A stretch of 64,000 nt of DNA, taken from the NCBI GenBank assembly GCA_017305635.1, contig JAFKKF010000010.1:372001-436000 (forward strand), in the 5' to 3' direction. Under the pieces are notes generated by a model. The model saw only the letters and a program-made list of their open reading frames with translations. It made no database searches and was not told the origin of the DNA. This document shows, piece after piece, positions 36,702 through 45,667 of the stretch (position 1 is its first letter; each line of letters opens with the position of its first letter). Source of the DNA: Hyphomicrobiales bacterium. GTDB lineage: Bacteria; Pseudomonadota; Alphaproteobacteria; Rhizobiales; Kaistiaceae. The position numbers and the translations under genes were made by a program.

Positions 36702-39446
36702 CTATTCGGACGAGCGACCGAAGAAGTTCCGCCGCTGCCACCAGCCGCTCCGCTTCGGACGGTTCGGATCCTCGACCTCGGGCTCGGCCTCGACCGCCTG
36801 GGCGGGAGCCGGCACATCCTCTTCCGCGTCGCGGCGCTTGAACTGGGCCGGCGGCTCGATCTCGCCGTGGCGCGGCGCGATGGCCGGGGCATGCTGCGCT
36901 ACCTCGATCTCGCGCGCCGGTTCCGCGGCCGGCTGCCGATAGTCGCCGGGCACCGGCTCGTAGGCATCCTGGGCGGCCGAGACCGGGGCCTCGAGCGACC
37001 CGCCGCTGGCCTCGCCATGCTCCGCGTCCAGCGCCTCGCTGCCGTTCACGGCAAAGCCGTTGCTCTCGGCGTCGGCCGGCTGCTCGCCATTCTGCCGGCC
37101 TTCCTCGCCGCCCCGTCCGCGACGGCCGCGGCGACCGCCGCGACGTCCCCGACGACGCTTGCGCGGCTGCCCGTCCGGTCCAAGCTCGCTGTCCTCGCCG
37201 GCGGCGCGGAAGGACTCGCCGTCTTCGCCATTGCCCGCGGCATCCCCGCCCTCGTCGCCACCGACGAAATCGTCGGCGGGCGCGGCGGCCATCGGCTCGC
37301 GCTCGCCGTTCGGCTGGCGGTCGTTGCGCTCGCCGCGCTCGCCACCGCGGCGGCCCCGGCGGCGCCTGCGACGGCGGCGTCCGCCACCCTCGCCCTCGCC
37401 GCGGTCCTCGCGCTCATCGCTCTCGTCGCGGCTCTCCTCGGCTTCGATCTCCTCGGCCTCGGTGTCCTCGACGATCTCCTCCTCCTCGGCGACCTCCTCG
37501 AGCTGCACCGAGTCCGGCTGCACGGTGACCGGCGCCGGCTCGCGCCGCTCGATCAACTCGCCGCGCTCGACGGTGAAGTGCTGGCCGTTCTGGATCAGCT
37601 CGTCCGCCAGCACCGTGATCGAGAGGCCGAAGCGCAGCTCGAGCTCGGAAATATGGGCGCGCTTCTGGTTGAGGATGTAGAGCGCCACCGGCGTGCGCGT
37701 CTTCACCGTGAGATTGTGGGTCACGCCGCGAAGCAGCTGATCCTCCAGCGAGCGGAGCACGTGGAGCGCGACCGAGGCCGGCGCGCGGACGTGGCCCGAG
37801 CCCTGGCAGACCGGGCACGTCGTCGTGGTCGATTCGAGCACGCCCGTGCGGATGCGCTGACGCGACATTTCGAGCAGGCCGAAATGCGAGATACGGCCGA
37901 CCTGGATGCGCGCGCGGTCGTTCTTCAGCGCCTCCTTGAGGCGGCGCTCGACGGACCGGTTGTTGCGCTTCTCCTCCATGTCGATGAAGTCGATGACGAT
38001 GAGGCCGGCAAGGTCGCGGAGCCTCAGCTGCCGGGCGATTTCATCGGCCGCCTCGAGGTTCGTCTGGAGGGCGGTGTCCTCGATATTGTGCTCGCGCGTC
38101 GAGCGGCCCGAGTTCACGTCGATGGAGACGAGCGCCTCGGTCTGGTTGATGACGAGGTAGCCGCCGGAGCGCAACGTCACCTGCGGCGAGAACATCGCGT
38201 CGAGCTGCGCCTCGATGCCGGCGCGCGCGAAGAGCGGCTGCTTGTCCTTGTAGGGCTGGACGTTCTTGGCATGGCTCGGCATGAGCATGCGCATGAAGTC
38301 CTTGGCCTCGCGGTAGGCATCGTCGCCGGCGACATCGATTTCATCGATGTCCTTGTTGTAGAGGTCGCGGATCGAGCGCTTGATCAGCGAGCCCTCCTCG
38401 TAGACCAGCATCGGCGCGGTCGACTTCAGCGTCAGCTCGCGCACGTTCTCCCAGAGCCGGAGCAGGTACTCGAAGTCGCGCTTCACCTCCGCCTTGGTGC
38501 GGCTCGCACCGGCGGTGCGGAGGATGACGCCCATGCCCTCCGGCACCTCGAGATCGGTGGCGACCTCCTTCAGGCGCTTGCGGTCGGCGGGCGAGGTGAT
38601 CTTGCGCGAGATGCCGCCGCCGCGCGCCGTGTTCGGCATCAGCACGGAATAGCGGCCGGCGAGCGACAGGTAGGTGGTGAGCGCCGCACCCTTGTTGCCG
38701 CGCTCCTCCTTCACGACCTGGACGAGGAGCACCTGGCGGCGCTTGATGACTTCCTGGATCTTGTACTGGCGCGGACGCTGGCGGCGGCGCTCGGGCACTT
38801 CCTCCAGCACGTCCTCGGCGCCGATGGTCTCGACGCGATCGTCGCTGACCACCTCGACGGCGTCGTCATGGCGCTCGCCGTCGCCGTGATCGCCCGGCTC
38901 GGCCGGGGCGCCGGCCGAAGCGGAAGCATCGGGGGACGCCTCGTCCGCGGGCGCCTCCTGGATTTCGCTGCCGGCCTCGCCGGCAACGTGCTCGGCGGGA
39001 TGCTCGGGCTCGCCGACGGCCGGCTCGCTGACGAAAGTGTCTCCTTCCGTGCCGGCGGCTATGGCGACGTCGGCGGGTGCCGCCTCGCTGTCATGGGCAT
39101 CCTCGATCGCCTCGGCCTTGTCGTCGGCCTCGGAGAGACGGCGGTCGGCCTCCTCGGCCTCGCGCTCCTCCTCGTCGATCAGCGCCTGACGGTCGGCGAC
39201 CGGGATCTGGTAGTAGTCGGGGTGGATTTCGGAGAAGGCGAGGAAGCCGTGGCGGTTTCCGCCGTAATCGACGAAGGCGGCCTGGAGCGAGGGCTCCACG
39301 CGCGTCACCTTGGCGAGATAGATATTGCCGCGGAGCTGTTTGCGGCTGGCGGATTCGAAGTCAAATTCCTCGACGCGGTTACCGCGGAGGACTACGACGC
39401 GCGTCTCCTCCGGGTGGGCGGCATCGATGAGCATCTTGTTGGCCAT
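36702..39446 (-). CDS. rne: Ribonuclease E
   Basis: A 914-residue RNase E/G-family endonuclease, core of the degradosome. The S1 domain begins 'RGNIYLAKVTRVEPSLQAAF' and is interrupted by an acidic, Ala/Glu-rich insert of roughly 130 residues (about 75-220) before it resumes at 'RRQVLLVQVVKEERGNKGAA', as is usual in alphaproteobacteria. The catalytic region has 'VSIDVNSGRST' and 'GLIVIDFIDMEEKRNNRSVE' with the metal Asp residues, then the Zn-link 'CPVCQGSGHV'. The C-terminal 300 residues are disordered and alternate acidic and Arg-rich stretches for partner binding. A long 5' region suggests autoregulation. Confidence 0.95.
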   Translation of the reverse strand: MANKMLIDAAHPEETRVVVLRGNRVEEFDFESASRKQLRGNIYLAKVTRVEPSLQAAFVDYGGNRHGFLAFSEIHPDYYQIPVADRQALIDEEEREAEEADRRLSEADDKAEAIEDAHDSEAAPADVAIAAGTEGDTFVSEPAVGEPEHPAEHVAGEAGSEIQEAPADEASPDASASAGAPAEPGDHGDGERHDDAVEVVSDDRVETIGAEDVLEEVPERRRQRPRQYKIQEVIKRRQVLLVQVVKEERGNKGAALTTYLSLAGRYSVLMPNTARGGGISRKITSPADRKRLKEVATDLEVPEGMGVILRTAGASRTKAEVKRDFEYLLRLWENVRELTLKSTAPMLVYEEGSLIKRSIRDLYNKDIDEIDVAGDDAYREAKDFMRMLMPSHAKNVQPYKDKQPLFARAGIEAQLDAMFSPQVTLRSGGYLVINQTEALVSIDVNSGRSTREHNIEDTALQTNLEAADEIARQLRLRDLAGLIVIDFIDMEEKRNNRSVERRLKEALKNDRARIQVGRISHFGLLEMSRQRIRTGVLESTTTTCPVCQGSGHVRAPASVALHVLRSLEDQLLRGVTHNLTVKTRTPVALYILNQKRAHISELELRFGLSITVLADELIQNGQHFTVERGELIERREPAPVTVQPDSVQLEEVAEEEEIVEDTEAEEIEAEESRDESDEREDRGEGEGGGRRRRRRRRGRRGGERGERNDRQPNGEREPMAAAPADDFVGGDEGGDAAGNGEDGESFRAAGEDSELGPDGQPRKRRRGRRGGRRGRRGRGGEEGRQNGEQPADAESNGFAVNGSEALDAEHGEASGGSLEAPVSAAQDAYEPVPGDYRQPAAEPAREIEVAQHAPAIAPRHGEIEPPAQFKRRDAEEDVPAPAQAVEAEPEVEDPNRPKRSGWWQRRNFFGRSSE

Positions 39447-40140
39447 GGAAGGACTTTCCGCGATCGCGGATTCGCGCCTGCGGCGCGAACGTCTGGCGTT
39501 CGGACCACGGCGCGCGGCGTGCGACCGGCTTGAGCTGGGGGGTGGAAGGGTAAACGGTTGCCGGAGGCGGACAGGGCATCCCGCGCGACGATGCGCCCCG
39601 AAACGGGGTCCGATCGCCGTTGATCGCTTGGGAAACCAGAGAACATTCCGCTAGCCGGGCCTCTTTCAGTGGTTCAGGCATTCCCGGGCGGCTCGAGCCT
39701 CCGGGGCGATGGCGGGCGGCGGTGCCTGCTCGGCGACCGTGCCTGCCGGATTGTCGAACGTCGCCCGGCTGCACCGCGACTTTCCTCCTCGCGCGGCAAA
39801 CGGCCCGGACGACCGTCCGTTCACATCCCACGTCCCGCCGCTCCGGCAGGCCCATCTTCGGCGAAGAACGTCCCGAGGGATGTCGCCGCTCTCGGGGGAG
39901 CCCGCATGTCTTGGAGGATTGCGGACGTGGGATGAATCCCGTGGCGGTGTTGTAGGTGCGAGCGTGAGTCTTTGCAAGATGGACGCCGGAAAGCGCCGGT
40001 TTCCGCCATATTCCGGCCGATCGCGGGTGGCATCCTGCGGTTTCGGGCAAAATATCCGGTTACCCGGCGGCGCAACATCCTCTATGAACCTCCCCGGGGA
40101 GTGGGGCGTCGGTTAGGGCGAGAAGGCCTTCAGGAGACCG
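39447..40140. other. Divergent intergenic region of rne and the amidase
   Basis: This 694-nt gap contains no convincing gene. It should hold the rne 5' leader on the minus strand and the amidase promoter on the plus strand. RNase E genes of other bacteria have long leaders used for autoregulation, which this length would allow. No conserved RNA motif was recognised. Confidence 0.5.
39949..39977 (-). promoter_or_regulatory. Candidate rne promoter
   Basis: On the minus strand, TTGCAA (39977-39972) and TACAAC (39954-39949) are separated by 17 nt; each matches consensus at four of six positions. It would give a leader of about 500 nt before rne. This is a weak match. Confidence 0.3.
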
Positions 40141-41421
40141 ATGGGAATGACGGCATCCGCGTGGCGCCTGGCCGGTGCCATGTTTCTCGGGCTGGCGGCG
40201 GCTTCCGGCGCGATGGCGGCCGAAAGCGCCGATACGCCAGCCAGCGCTCCTGCCGCTGCGGCTACGCTGCCGGCCGCCAATCCCGATGCCCCGGTCATGA
40301 CCGACGTGCGCATGGTGGGCGATGCCAAGCGCACGCGTTTCGTCGCCGACCTCAGCGCCAATGTCGAGGTCACGATATTCTCCCTCCCCGATCCCTATCG
40401 CGTGATCGTCGACCTGCCGGAGGTGACCTTCCGCGTGCCGGAGGGAACCGGCGACAACGGGCGCGGCCTCATCAAGGCCTTTCGCTACGGCCAGATCTCG
40501 CCGGGCAAGTCGCGCATCGTTATCGATGCCGGCGGGCCGGTGGCGGTCGACAAGTCCTTCGTCGTGCCGCCCTCCGGCGGCCAGCCGGCGCGGCTCGTCA
40601 TCGATGTCGTTCCTACCAGCCGCAAGGCCTTCCTCGACACCGCCAAGGCCTGGCGCGAGAAGGAGGAGGTTGCCGCCGCCGCGCAGCGCGACCGCGAGCT
40701 GGTGGTTCCGGAGAAGCCGCCCGGCGGCAAGCTCGCCATCGTGCTGGATCCCGGCCATGGCGGCATCGACAACGGCACCCACGGCGCAACCGGCATCCAC
40801 GAGAAGGACATCACCCTCGCCTTCTCCAAGATCCTCGGCCAGAAGCTCGTCGATACCGGCCTCTACGACGTCTTCTATACGCGCACCGACGATTCCTTCG
40901 TATCGCTCAGCGACCGCGTGAACTTCGCCCGCGCCCACCACGCCGACCTGTTCCTGTCGATCCACGCCAATTCGTTCCCGGTGAAGTCGGTCCGCGGCAC
41001 CACGATCTACACGGTCTCCGACCAGCCCTCCGACAAGATGGTCGCCGACATCGCCTCCATGGAGAACCAGTCCGACGCGCTTGCCGGCATCGACGTCGAC
41101 AAGAAGGACCTTGGCGAGGTGAAGGACATCCTCCTCGACCTCACGCGCCGCGAGACGCGCAATTTCGGGGTCGTCTTCGCCCAGAACCTGGTCAACGAGC
41201 TGAAGGGCTCGACCCGCATGTTCAAGGTGCCGCACCAGCAGGCCGCCTTCATCGTGCTCGAGGCGCCGGACATCCCCTCGGCGATGATCGAGCTGGGGTT
41301 CGTCACCAACAAGGACGACGAGAAGCTCCTCCTCTCCGACGACTGGCGGCAGAAAGCCGCGGGCTCGGTGGTTAACGCCGTCGCCCGCTTCTTCAAAACC
41401 CATGTCGCGCGCACGCCGTAG
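40141..41421 (+). CDS. amiC: N-acetylmuramoyl-L-alanine amidase (AmiC type)
   Basis: A 426-residue exported amidase that removes stem peptides from peptidoglycan at division. It has a signal peptide, an AMIN domain (about residues 55-155, 'ANVEVTIFSLPDPYRVIVDL') and an Amidase_3 domain from about 198. Zinc ligands are in 'IVLDPGHGGIDNGTHG', 'GIHEKDITLAF' (Glu) and 'LFLSIHANSFP' (His), with the catalytic Glu in 'PSAMIELGFVTN'. Two ATGs (40141, 40147) follow AGGAG; the second has better spacing. It precedes the PBP1A gene, a standard alphaproteobacterial pairing. Confidence 0.94.
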   Translation: MGMTASAWRLAGAMFLGLAAASGAMAAESADTPASAPAAAATLPAANPDAPVMTDVRMVGDAKRTRFVADLSANVEVTIFSLPDPYRVIVDLPEVTFRVPEGTGDNGRGLIKAFRYGQISPGKSRIVIDAGGPVAVDKSFVVPPSGGQPARLVIDVVPTSRKAFLDTAKAWREKEEVAAAAQRDRELVVPEKPPGGKLAIVLDPGHGGIDNGTHGATGIHEKDITLAFSKILGQKLVDTGLYDVFYTRTDDSFVSLSDRVNFARAHHADLFLSIHANSFPVKSVRGTTIYTVSDQPSDKMVADIASMENQSDALAGIDVDKKDLGEVKDILLDLTRRETRNFGVVFAQNLVNELKGSTRMFKVPHQQAAFIVLEAPDIPSAMIELGFVTNKDDEKLLLSDDWRQKAAGSVVNAVARFFKTHVARTP

Positions 41422-41615
41422 CGGGGCATCCGATTGTTGCGGAAACATCACGGGGCGGCTATCCCGGACCGGCGTAGCGGGCGCGCCCCACTTTCATCAC
41501 AAAGGCCCCTGATTTACGCCACATCGCAAATCATCCATATACCGGCGAACGGTGAGGATTTCGGCGCGGCCGCGAGGCTGATGACGCGGTTAGGCGCCCG
41601 GGGAACCCGCACGAT

Positions 41616-44087
41616 ATGATACTGCGAATCATCGGCTACCTCTTTGGGATCGGTGCCGTGTTCTTTCTCGTCATAGCTACTGCGGTCGCCTGGTACGTGT
41701 CGCACCTCGCGAGCGATCTTCCCGACTATGACAAGCTCGCCAAGTACGAGCCGCCGGTGATGACCCGCGTGCACGCGGCCGACGGTCAGCTCGTCGCCGA
41801 ATATGCGCATGAGCGCCGCCTCTACCTGCCCATCCAGGCGATCCCCGACCGGCTGAAGGCCGCCTTCATCTCGGCCGAGGACAAGAACTTCTACCAGCAT
41901 GCCGGCCTCGACTATTACGGCATCGCCCGCGCGCTCCTGCAGAACCTGCACGCCTTCGGCTCGGGCCAGCGCCTCGTCGGCGCATCGACGATCACGCAGC
42001 AGGTCGCCAAGAACTTCCTGCTCACCAACGACCAGACGATGGATCGCAAGATCAAGGAAGCGATCCTCGCCCTGCGCATCGAGCAGGCCTACAACAAGGA
42101 CAAGATCCTCGAACTCTACATGAACGAGATCTTCCTTGGCCTCGGCGCCTACGGCGTCGCGGCTGCCTCGCTGCAATATTTCGACAAGTCGGTGCACGAG
42201 CTGACGCTCGCCGAGATGGCCTATCTCGCGGCGCTGCCGAAGGGCCCGAACAACTACAATCCGTTCCGCTATCCCGACCGTGCGATCGAGCGCCGCAACT
42301 GGGTGATCGACCGCATGGTCGAGAACGGCTACGCCACCGCCGCCGAGGGCGAGGCCGCCAAGAAGACGCCGCTCGGCGTCAAGGCCCGCTCGGCCAGCCC
42401 GCACATCTTCGCCGCCGACTATTTCGTCGAGGAGGTGCGGCGCGAGCTGAATGCCATGTATGGCGAGACGACCCTCTACGAGGGCGGCCTCTCGGTGCGT
42501 ACCTCGCTCGATCCCGCGGTCCAGGTCATGGCCCGCCAGGCGCTGATCGACGGGCTCGTCAAGTTCGATACCGCCCAGGGCTTCCGCGGACCCGTCACCC
42601 ATCTCGACGACGTTACCGGCAGCGCCGACTGGGGGCCGAAGCTCGGCGGCATCCCTGCCCTCTCCGACGTGATCGAGTGGCGGCTCGCCGTCGTCCTCTC
42701 GGTCGATGCCGACAAGGCGACCATCGGCCTCCAGCCGGCGCGCGACCCGTCCGGGGCGATCGGCAAGGACCGCGATACCGGCACCATCCCCTTCGACCAG
42801 ATGAAGTGGGTGAAGCGGATCGTCGGCCAGAAGAAGGCGATCAAGGGTGCCGATTCGATCCTCTCGGTCGGCGACGTCGTCTATGTCGAGAAGGCCGACA
42901 AGGGCGGCGAGGACGCCTACCAGCTCCGCCAGGTGCCCGAGGTCGAGGGGGCGCTGGTCGTGATGGACCCGCATACCGGCCGCGTGCTCGCCATGGTCGG
43001 CGGCTTCTCCTATTCGGAGAGCCAGTTCAACCGCGCCACCCAGGCGCTCCGCCAGCCCGGCTCCTCGTTCAAGCCGCTCGTCTACGCCGCGGCGCTCGAC
43101 AACGGCTACACGCCCTCTTCCGTGGTCATGGACGCGCCGCTGCAGATCGACCTCGGCCCGGGCATGGCCTCGTGGCAGCCGGAGAACTACGGCAACGACT
43201 TCCTCGGGCCGGCGACGCTCAGGACCGGCATCGAGCTCTCGCGCAACGTCATGACCGTGCGCCTGGCGCAGGACATGGGCATGCCGCTCGTCGCCGAATA
43301 TGCCAAGCGCTTCGGCATCTACGACAACATGCAGCCGGTCCTCTCCATGGCGCTCGGCGCCGGCGAGACGAGCGTGCTCCGCATGGTCTCCGCCTATGCC
43401 GTCCTCGACAATGGCGGCCGCGCGATCAAGCCGACGCTCATCGACCGCATCCAGGACCGCTTCGGGCGCACCATCTTCCGCCACGAGGACCGGGTCTGCG
43501 AGGCCTGCGACGCCCAGAAGTGGGAGGACCAGGACGAGCCCGAGATCGTCGACAACCGCGAGCAGGTGCTCGATCCGATGACCGCCTACCAGATCACCTC
43601 GATGCTGCAGGGCGTGGTCGAGCGCGGCACCGGCACGGCCGTCAAGGTCGTCGGCAAGCCGATCGCCGGCAAGACCGGCACCACCAACGATTATAAGGAT
43701 GCCTGGTTCGTCGGCTACACGCCCGACCTCGTCGCCGGCCTCTATATCGGCTACGACCGCCCGCGTTCCCTCGGCCGGGGTGCGACCGGCGGCGTGCTCG
43801 CCGCGCCGATCTTCGCCGAGTTCATGAAGATGGCGCTCGCCGACAAGCCGGCAGTGCCCTTCCGCGTGCCGCCGGGCATGAACTTCTACCCGATCGACCG
43901 CAAGACCGGCCTCAGCGCCCAGCCGGGCACGCCCGGCACCATCCTCGAGGCCTTCAAGCCGGGCACCGCCCCGCCGGACACCTATTCGGTCATCGGCTAT
44001 ACGGACCCGAGCGGCCAGACGCTCACCACGGACCCGACCGGCGAGGGTGCCGCGGTATCCTCCGGCGGCACGGGCGGCCTCTACTAG
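41616..44087 (+). CDS. mrcA: Penicillin-binding protein 1A
   Basis: An 823-residue bifunctional class A PBP. One N-terminal transmembrane helix is followed by the glycosyltransferase GT51 domain ('FISAEDKNFYQHAGLDYYGI', 'GASTITQQVAKNFLL', 'EAILALRIEQAYNKDKILEL'), an OB-like insert and the transpeptidase domain with S483-S-F-K, 'ELSRN' and 'AGKTGTTNDYKDAWFVGYTP'. It polymerises and crosslinks peptidoglycan in the inner membrane. In most alphaproteobacteria prfB follows directly; here an S1 protease and a small exported protein lie between them. Confidence 0.96.
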   Translation: MILRIIGYLFGIGAVFFLVIATAVAWYVSHLASDLPDYDKLAKYEPPVMTRVHAADGQLVAEYAHERRLYLPIQAIPDRLKAAFISAEDKNFYQHAGLDYYGIARALLQNLHAFGSGQRLVGASTITQQVAKNFLLTNDQTMDRKIKEAILALRIEQAYNKDKILELYMNEIFLGLGAYGVAAASLQYFDKSVHELTLAEMAYLAALPKGPNNYNPFRYPDRAIERRNWVIDRMVENGYATAAEGEAAKKTPLGVKARSASPHIFAADYFVEEVRRELNAMYGETTLYEGGLSVRTSLDPAVQVMARQALIDGLVKFDTAQGFRGPVTHLDDVTGSADWGPKLGGIPALSDVIEWRLAVVLSVDADKATIGLQPARDPSGAIGKDRDTGTIPFDQMKWVKRIVGQKKAIKGADSILSVGDVVYVEKADKGGEDAYQLRQVPEVEGALVVMDPHTGRVLAMVGGFSYSESQFNRATQALRQPGSSFKPLVYAAALDNGYTPSSVVMDAPLQIDLGPGMASWQPENYGNDFLGPATLRTGIELSRNVMTVRLAQDMGMPLVAEYAKRFGIYDNMQPVLSMALGAGETSVLRMVSAYAVLDNGGRAIKPTLIDRIQDRFGRTIFRHEDRVCEACDAQKWEDQDEPEIVDNREQVLDPMTAYQITSMLQGVVERGTGTAVKVVGKPIAGKTGTTNDYKDAWFVGYTPDLVAGLYIGYDRPRSLGRGATGGVLAAPIFAEFMKMALADKPAVPFRVPPGMNFYPIDRKTGLSAQPGTPGTILEAFKPGTAPPDTYSVIGYTDPSGQTLTTDPTGEGAAVSSGGTGGLY

Positions 44088-44211
44088 GCTGCCCCCACCC
44101 CTTTTCCTGCCTGTGACCGGCGACATTTGCCCGCGTGGCGAAATGGGCTACGGTCGCGCCTGATTTCATGAGACCTGCCGCCCTGAGGGGGGCCCAAAGG
44201 GAGATGACCCC

Positions 44212-45153
44212 ATGAGTCTGCTTCGACTTGCCCTGGTTTCCACCGCGCTCCTGTCGCTTTCCGGCGTGGCTGCGCTCGCCGACGACGAGAATGCCCGCCT
44301 GCTCATCAAGTCCAGCGACCGCTCGCAGGAGAAGGAGTGGACGCCGGAGCGCATGGAGAAGGCGACCCCGATGGGCGACCTCACCGTCGACCCGGCCAAG
44401 ATCAAGGCCGCCGGCGACAAGCTCCGCGCCGCCCGCAAGGAAGGCCCGCCCGGCTCCAATCCCGGTGCGACCCCCGATTCCTCGGCCCGCGCCGCCGGCG
44501 ACGTGAAGGACTATCCGCTCGACATGGCGGGCAAGCTCTTCTTCCGCACCTCCAAGGGCGACTTCGTCTGCTCGGCCCAGTTCGTCGGCTGGAACATGCT
44601 CCTGACCGCCGCGCATTGCGTCCAGGACGCCGATACCGGCGAGTACTTCCACGACTGGATCTTCGCGCTCCAGTACAACAACGGCAAGTATTCCAAGCTC
44701 TACCGCGCTACCGATTGCGTGGCGAACAAGAAGGCCTGGAGCCAGCCCGACGATTCCAAGTACCAGGTCGACTACGCCCTCATCACCACCGACGCCAAGT
44801 CCAAGTACGGCTATTTCGGCACCGCCTGGAACTGGGACGGCAACTACAAGGAAGCCTACAAGATCGGCTACCCGGCAGGCGTCAACAAGGGCGAGACGAT
44901 GGAAGTCGTCCATGGCCCGATCACGATCGAGGACGGCATCGTCAAGATGGTCCATGGCGGCAACCCGAACCAGCACGGCTCGTCGGGCGGCGCCTGGCTC
45001 GCCCCGTGGTCGACCAATGTCGACGAGGAAGAGAAGAACTACGTCATCTCGCTCGAGTCGCATGGCCGCGGCGAGGACGGGGTGACCTACGGTCCCTATT
45101 TCGACGACCGCTTCGCCAACCTCTTCGACTATGTCGAGAACGGCTGCCAGTAG
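44212..45153 (+). CDS. Exported trypsin-like serine protease with propeptide motif
   Basis: A 313-residue S1-family protease. A signal peptide (about residues 1-23) is followed by a pro-region with 'SQEKEWTPERMEKATPMGD' (residues 38-56), then the chymotrypsin fold. The triad is His135 ('LLTAAHCVQD'), Asp187 ('YQVDYALITT') and Ser258 ('QHGSSGGAWLAP'). The W-T-P-E-R-M-x-x-A-x-P-M pattern occurs before trypsin-like domains in other bacterial glutamyl-endopeptidase-type proteins. The next gene encodes a small protein with the same motif and no protease domain. GGGAGA precedes the start. The substrate is unknown. Confidence 0.88.
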   Translation: MSLLRLALVSTALLSLSGVAALADDENARLLIKSSDRSQEKEWTPERMEKATPMGDLTVDPAKIKAAGDKLRAARKEGPPGSNPGATPDSSARAAGDVKDYPLDMAGKLFFRTSKGDFVCSAQFVGWNMLLTAAHCVQDADTGEYFHDWIFALQYNNGKYSKLYRATDCVANKKAWSQPDDSKYQVDYALITTDAKSKYGYFGTAWNWDGNYKEAYKIGYPAGVNKGETMEVVHGPITIEDGIVKMVHGGNPNQHGSSGGAWLAPWSTNVDEEEKNYVISLESHGRGEDGVTYGPYFDDRFANLFDYVENGCQ

Positions 45154-45189
45154 CCGGTCTGCCGGCAACCCGTCTTGATTGCGCCGCTT

Positions 45190-45212
45190 TCGGGGGCCAT
45201 CTAGGCCCCCGA
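45190..45212. other. Stable hairpin between the S1 protease and the small companion gene
   Basis: A perfect 9-bp stem (TCGGGGGCC / GGCCCCCGA) with loop ATCTA lies 37 nt past the protease stop and 32 nt before the next start. No T-run follows, so it is more likely an RNA-stabilising or attenuating hairpin than a full terminator. Confidence 0.6.
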
Positions 45213-45243
45213 GGGCAGGGCTGAACAAGTCGAGGTGCGCATC

Positions 45244-45504
45244 ATGCGCTGGCTGATTCCCATGGTTGCCGTGACCGCCATTGTAGGGTCCGTGACCGCT
45301 TCCTACGCCGCCGATACGTCCGGCCATTCCGATGGCGCCCGGGCCGCCGACAAGGCCGTCGACCGCATCGCGGTGATCGGCGAAAACCAGCGTATCCTGG
45401 TTTCTTCCGACGATTCCGCACGCGCCGGCGAGTACTGGAACCTGGACCGCATGCTGAAGGCGCAGCCGATGCCGCTGCCCGACAGCAAGGACGGCGCCCG
45501 CTAG
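45244..45504 (+). CDS. Small exported companion protein sharing the protease pro-region motif
   Basis: An 86-residue protein with a signal peptide (cleavage likely after 'TASYA') and a short mature chain of about 65 residues. The segment E47-N-Q-R-I-L through 'YWNLDRMLKAQPMP' (64-77) aligns with E26-N-A-R-L-L through 'EWTPERMEKATPMG' of the upstream protease; the distance from Trp to the final Met is 11 in both. There is no catalytic domain. It could be a trans-acting propeptide, inhibitor or chaperone of the protease, or a remnant of a duplicated one. The ATG has GAGG 8 nt upstream, and a strong terminator follows. Confidence 0.75.
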   Translation: MRWLIPMVAVTAIVGSVTASYAADTSGHSDGARAADKAVDRIAVIGENQRILVSSDDSARAGEYWNLDRMLKAQPMPLPDSKDGAR

Positions 45505-45526
45505 GCCCGTTCCTCCCGGACTTCCA

Positions 45527-45560
45527 ACAAAGGGCCGCGTCATCCGACGCGGCCCTTTGT
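45527..45560 (+). terminator. Intrinsic terminator after the protease/companion pair
   Basis: A perfect 15-bp stem (ACAAAGGGCCGCGTC / GACGCGGCCCTTTGT) with loop ATCC, followed by TTT. It ends the transcript upstream of prfB, so prfB should have its own promoter in the next 100 nt. Confidence 0.93.
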
Positions 45561-45667
45561 TTTGTGCGACGCCAAGATGACCGCATTTTTCATCCCGCCG
45601 CGTTTCATGGCTTGCGCCGGCGGACCCGGCGCCCATATGGTCCGGCGCAATTTCGAGCAGGAATCCG

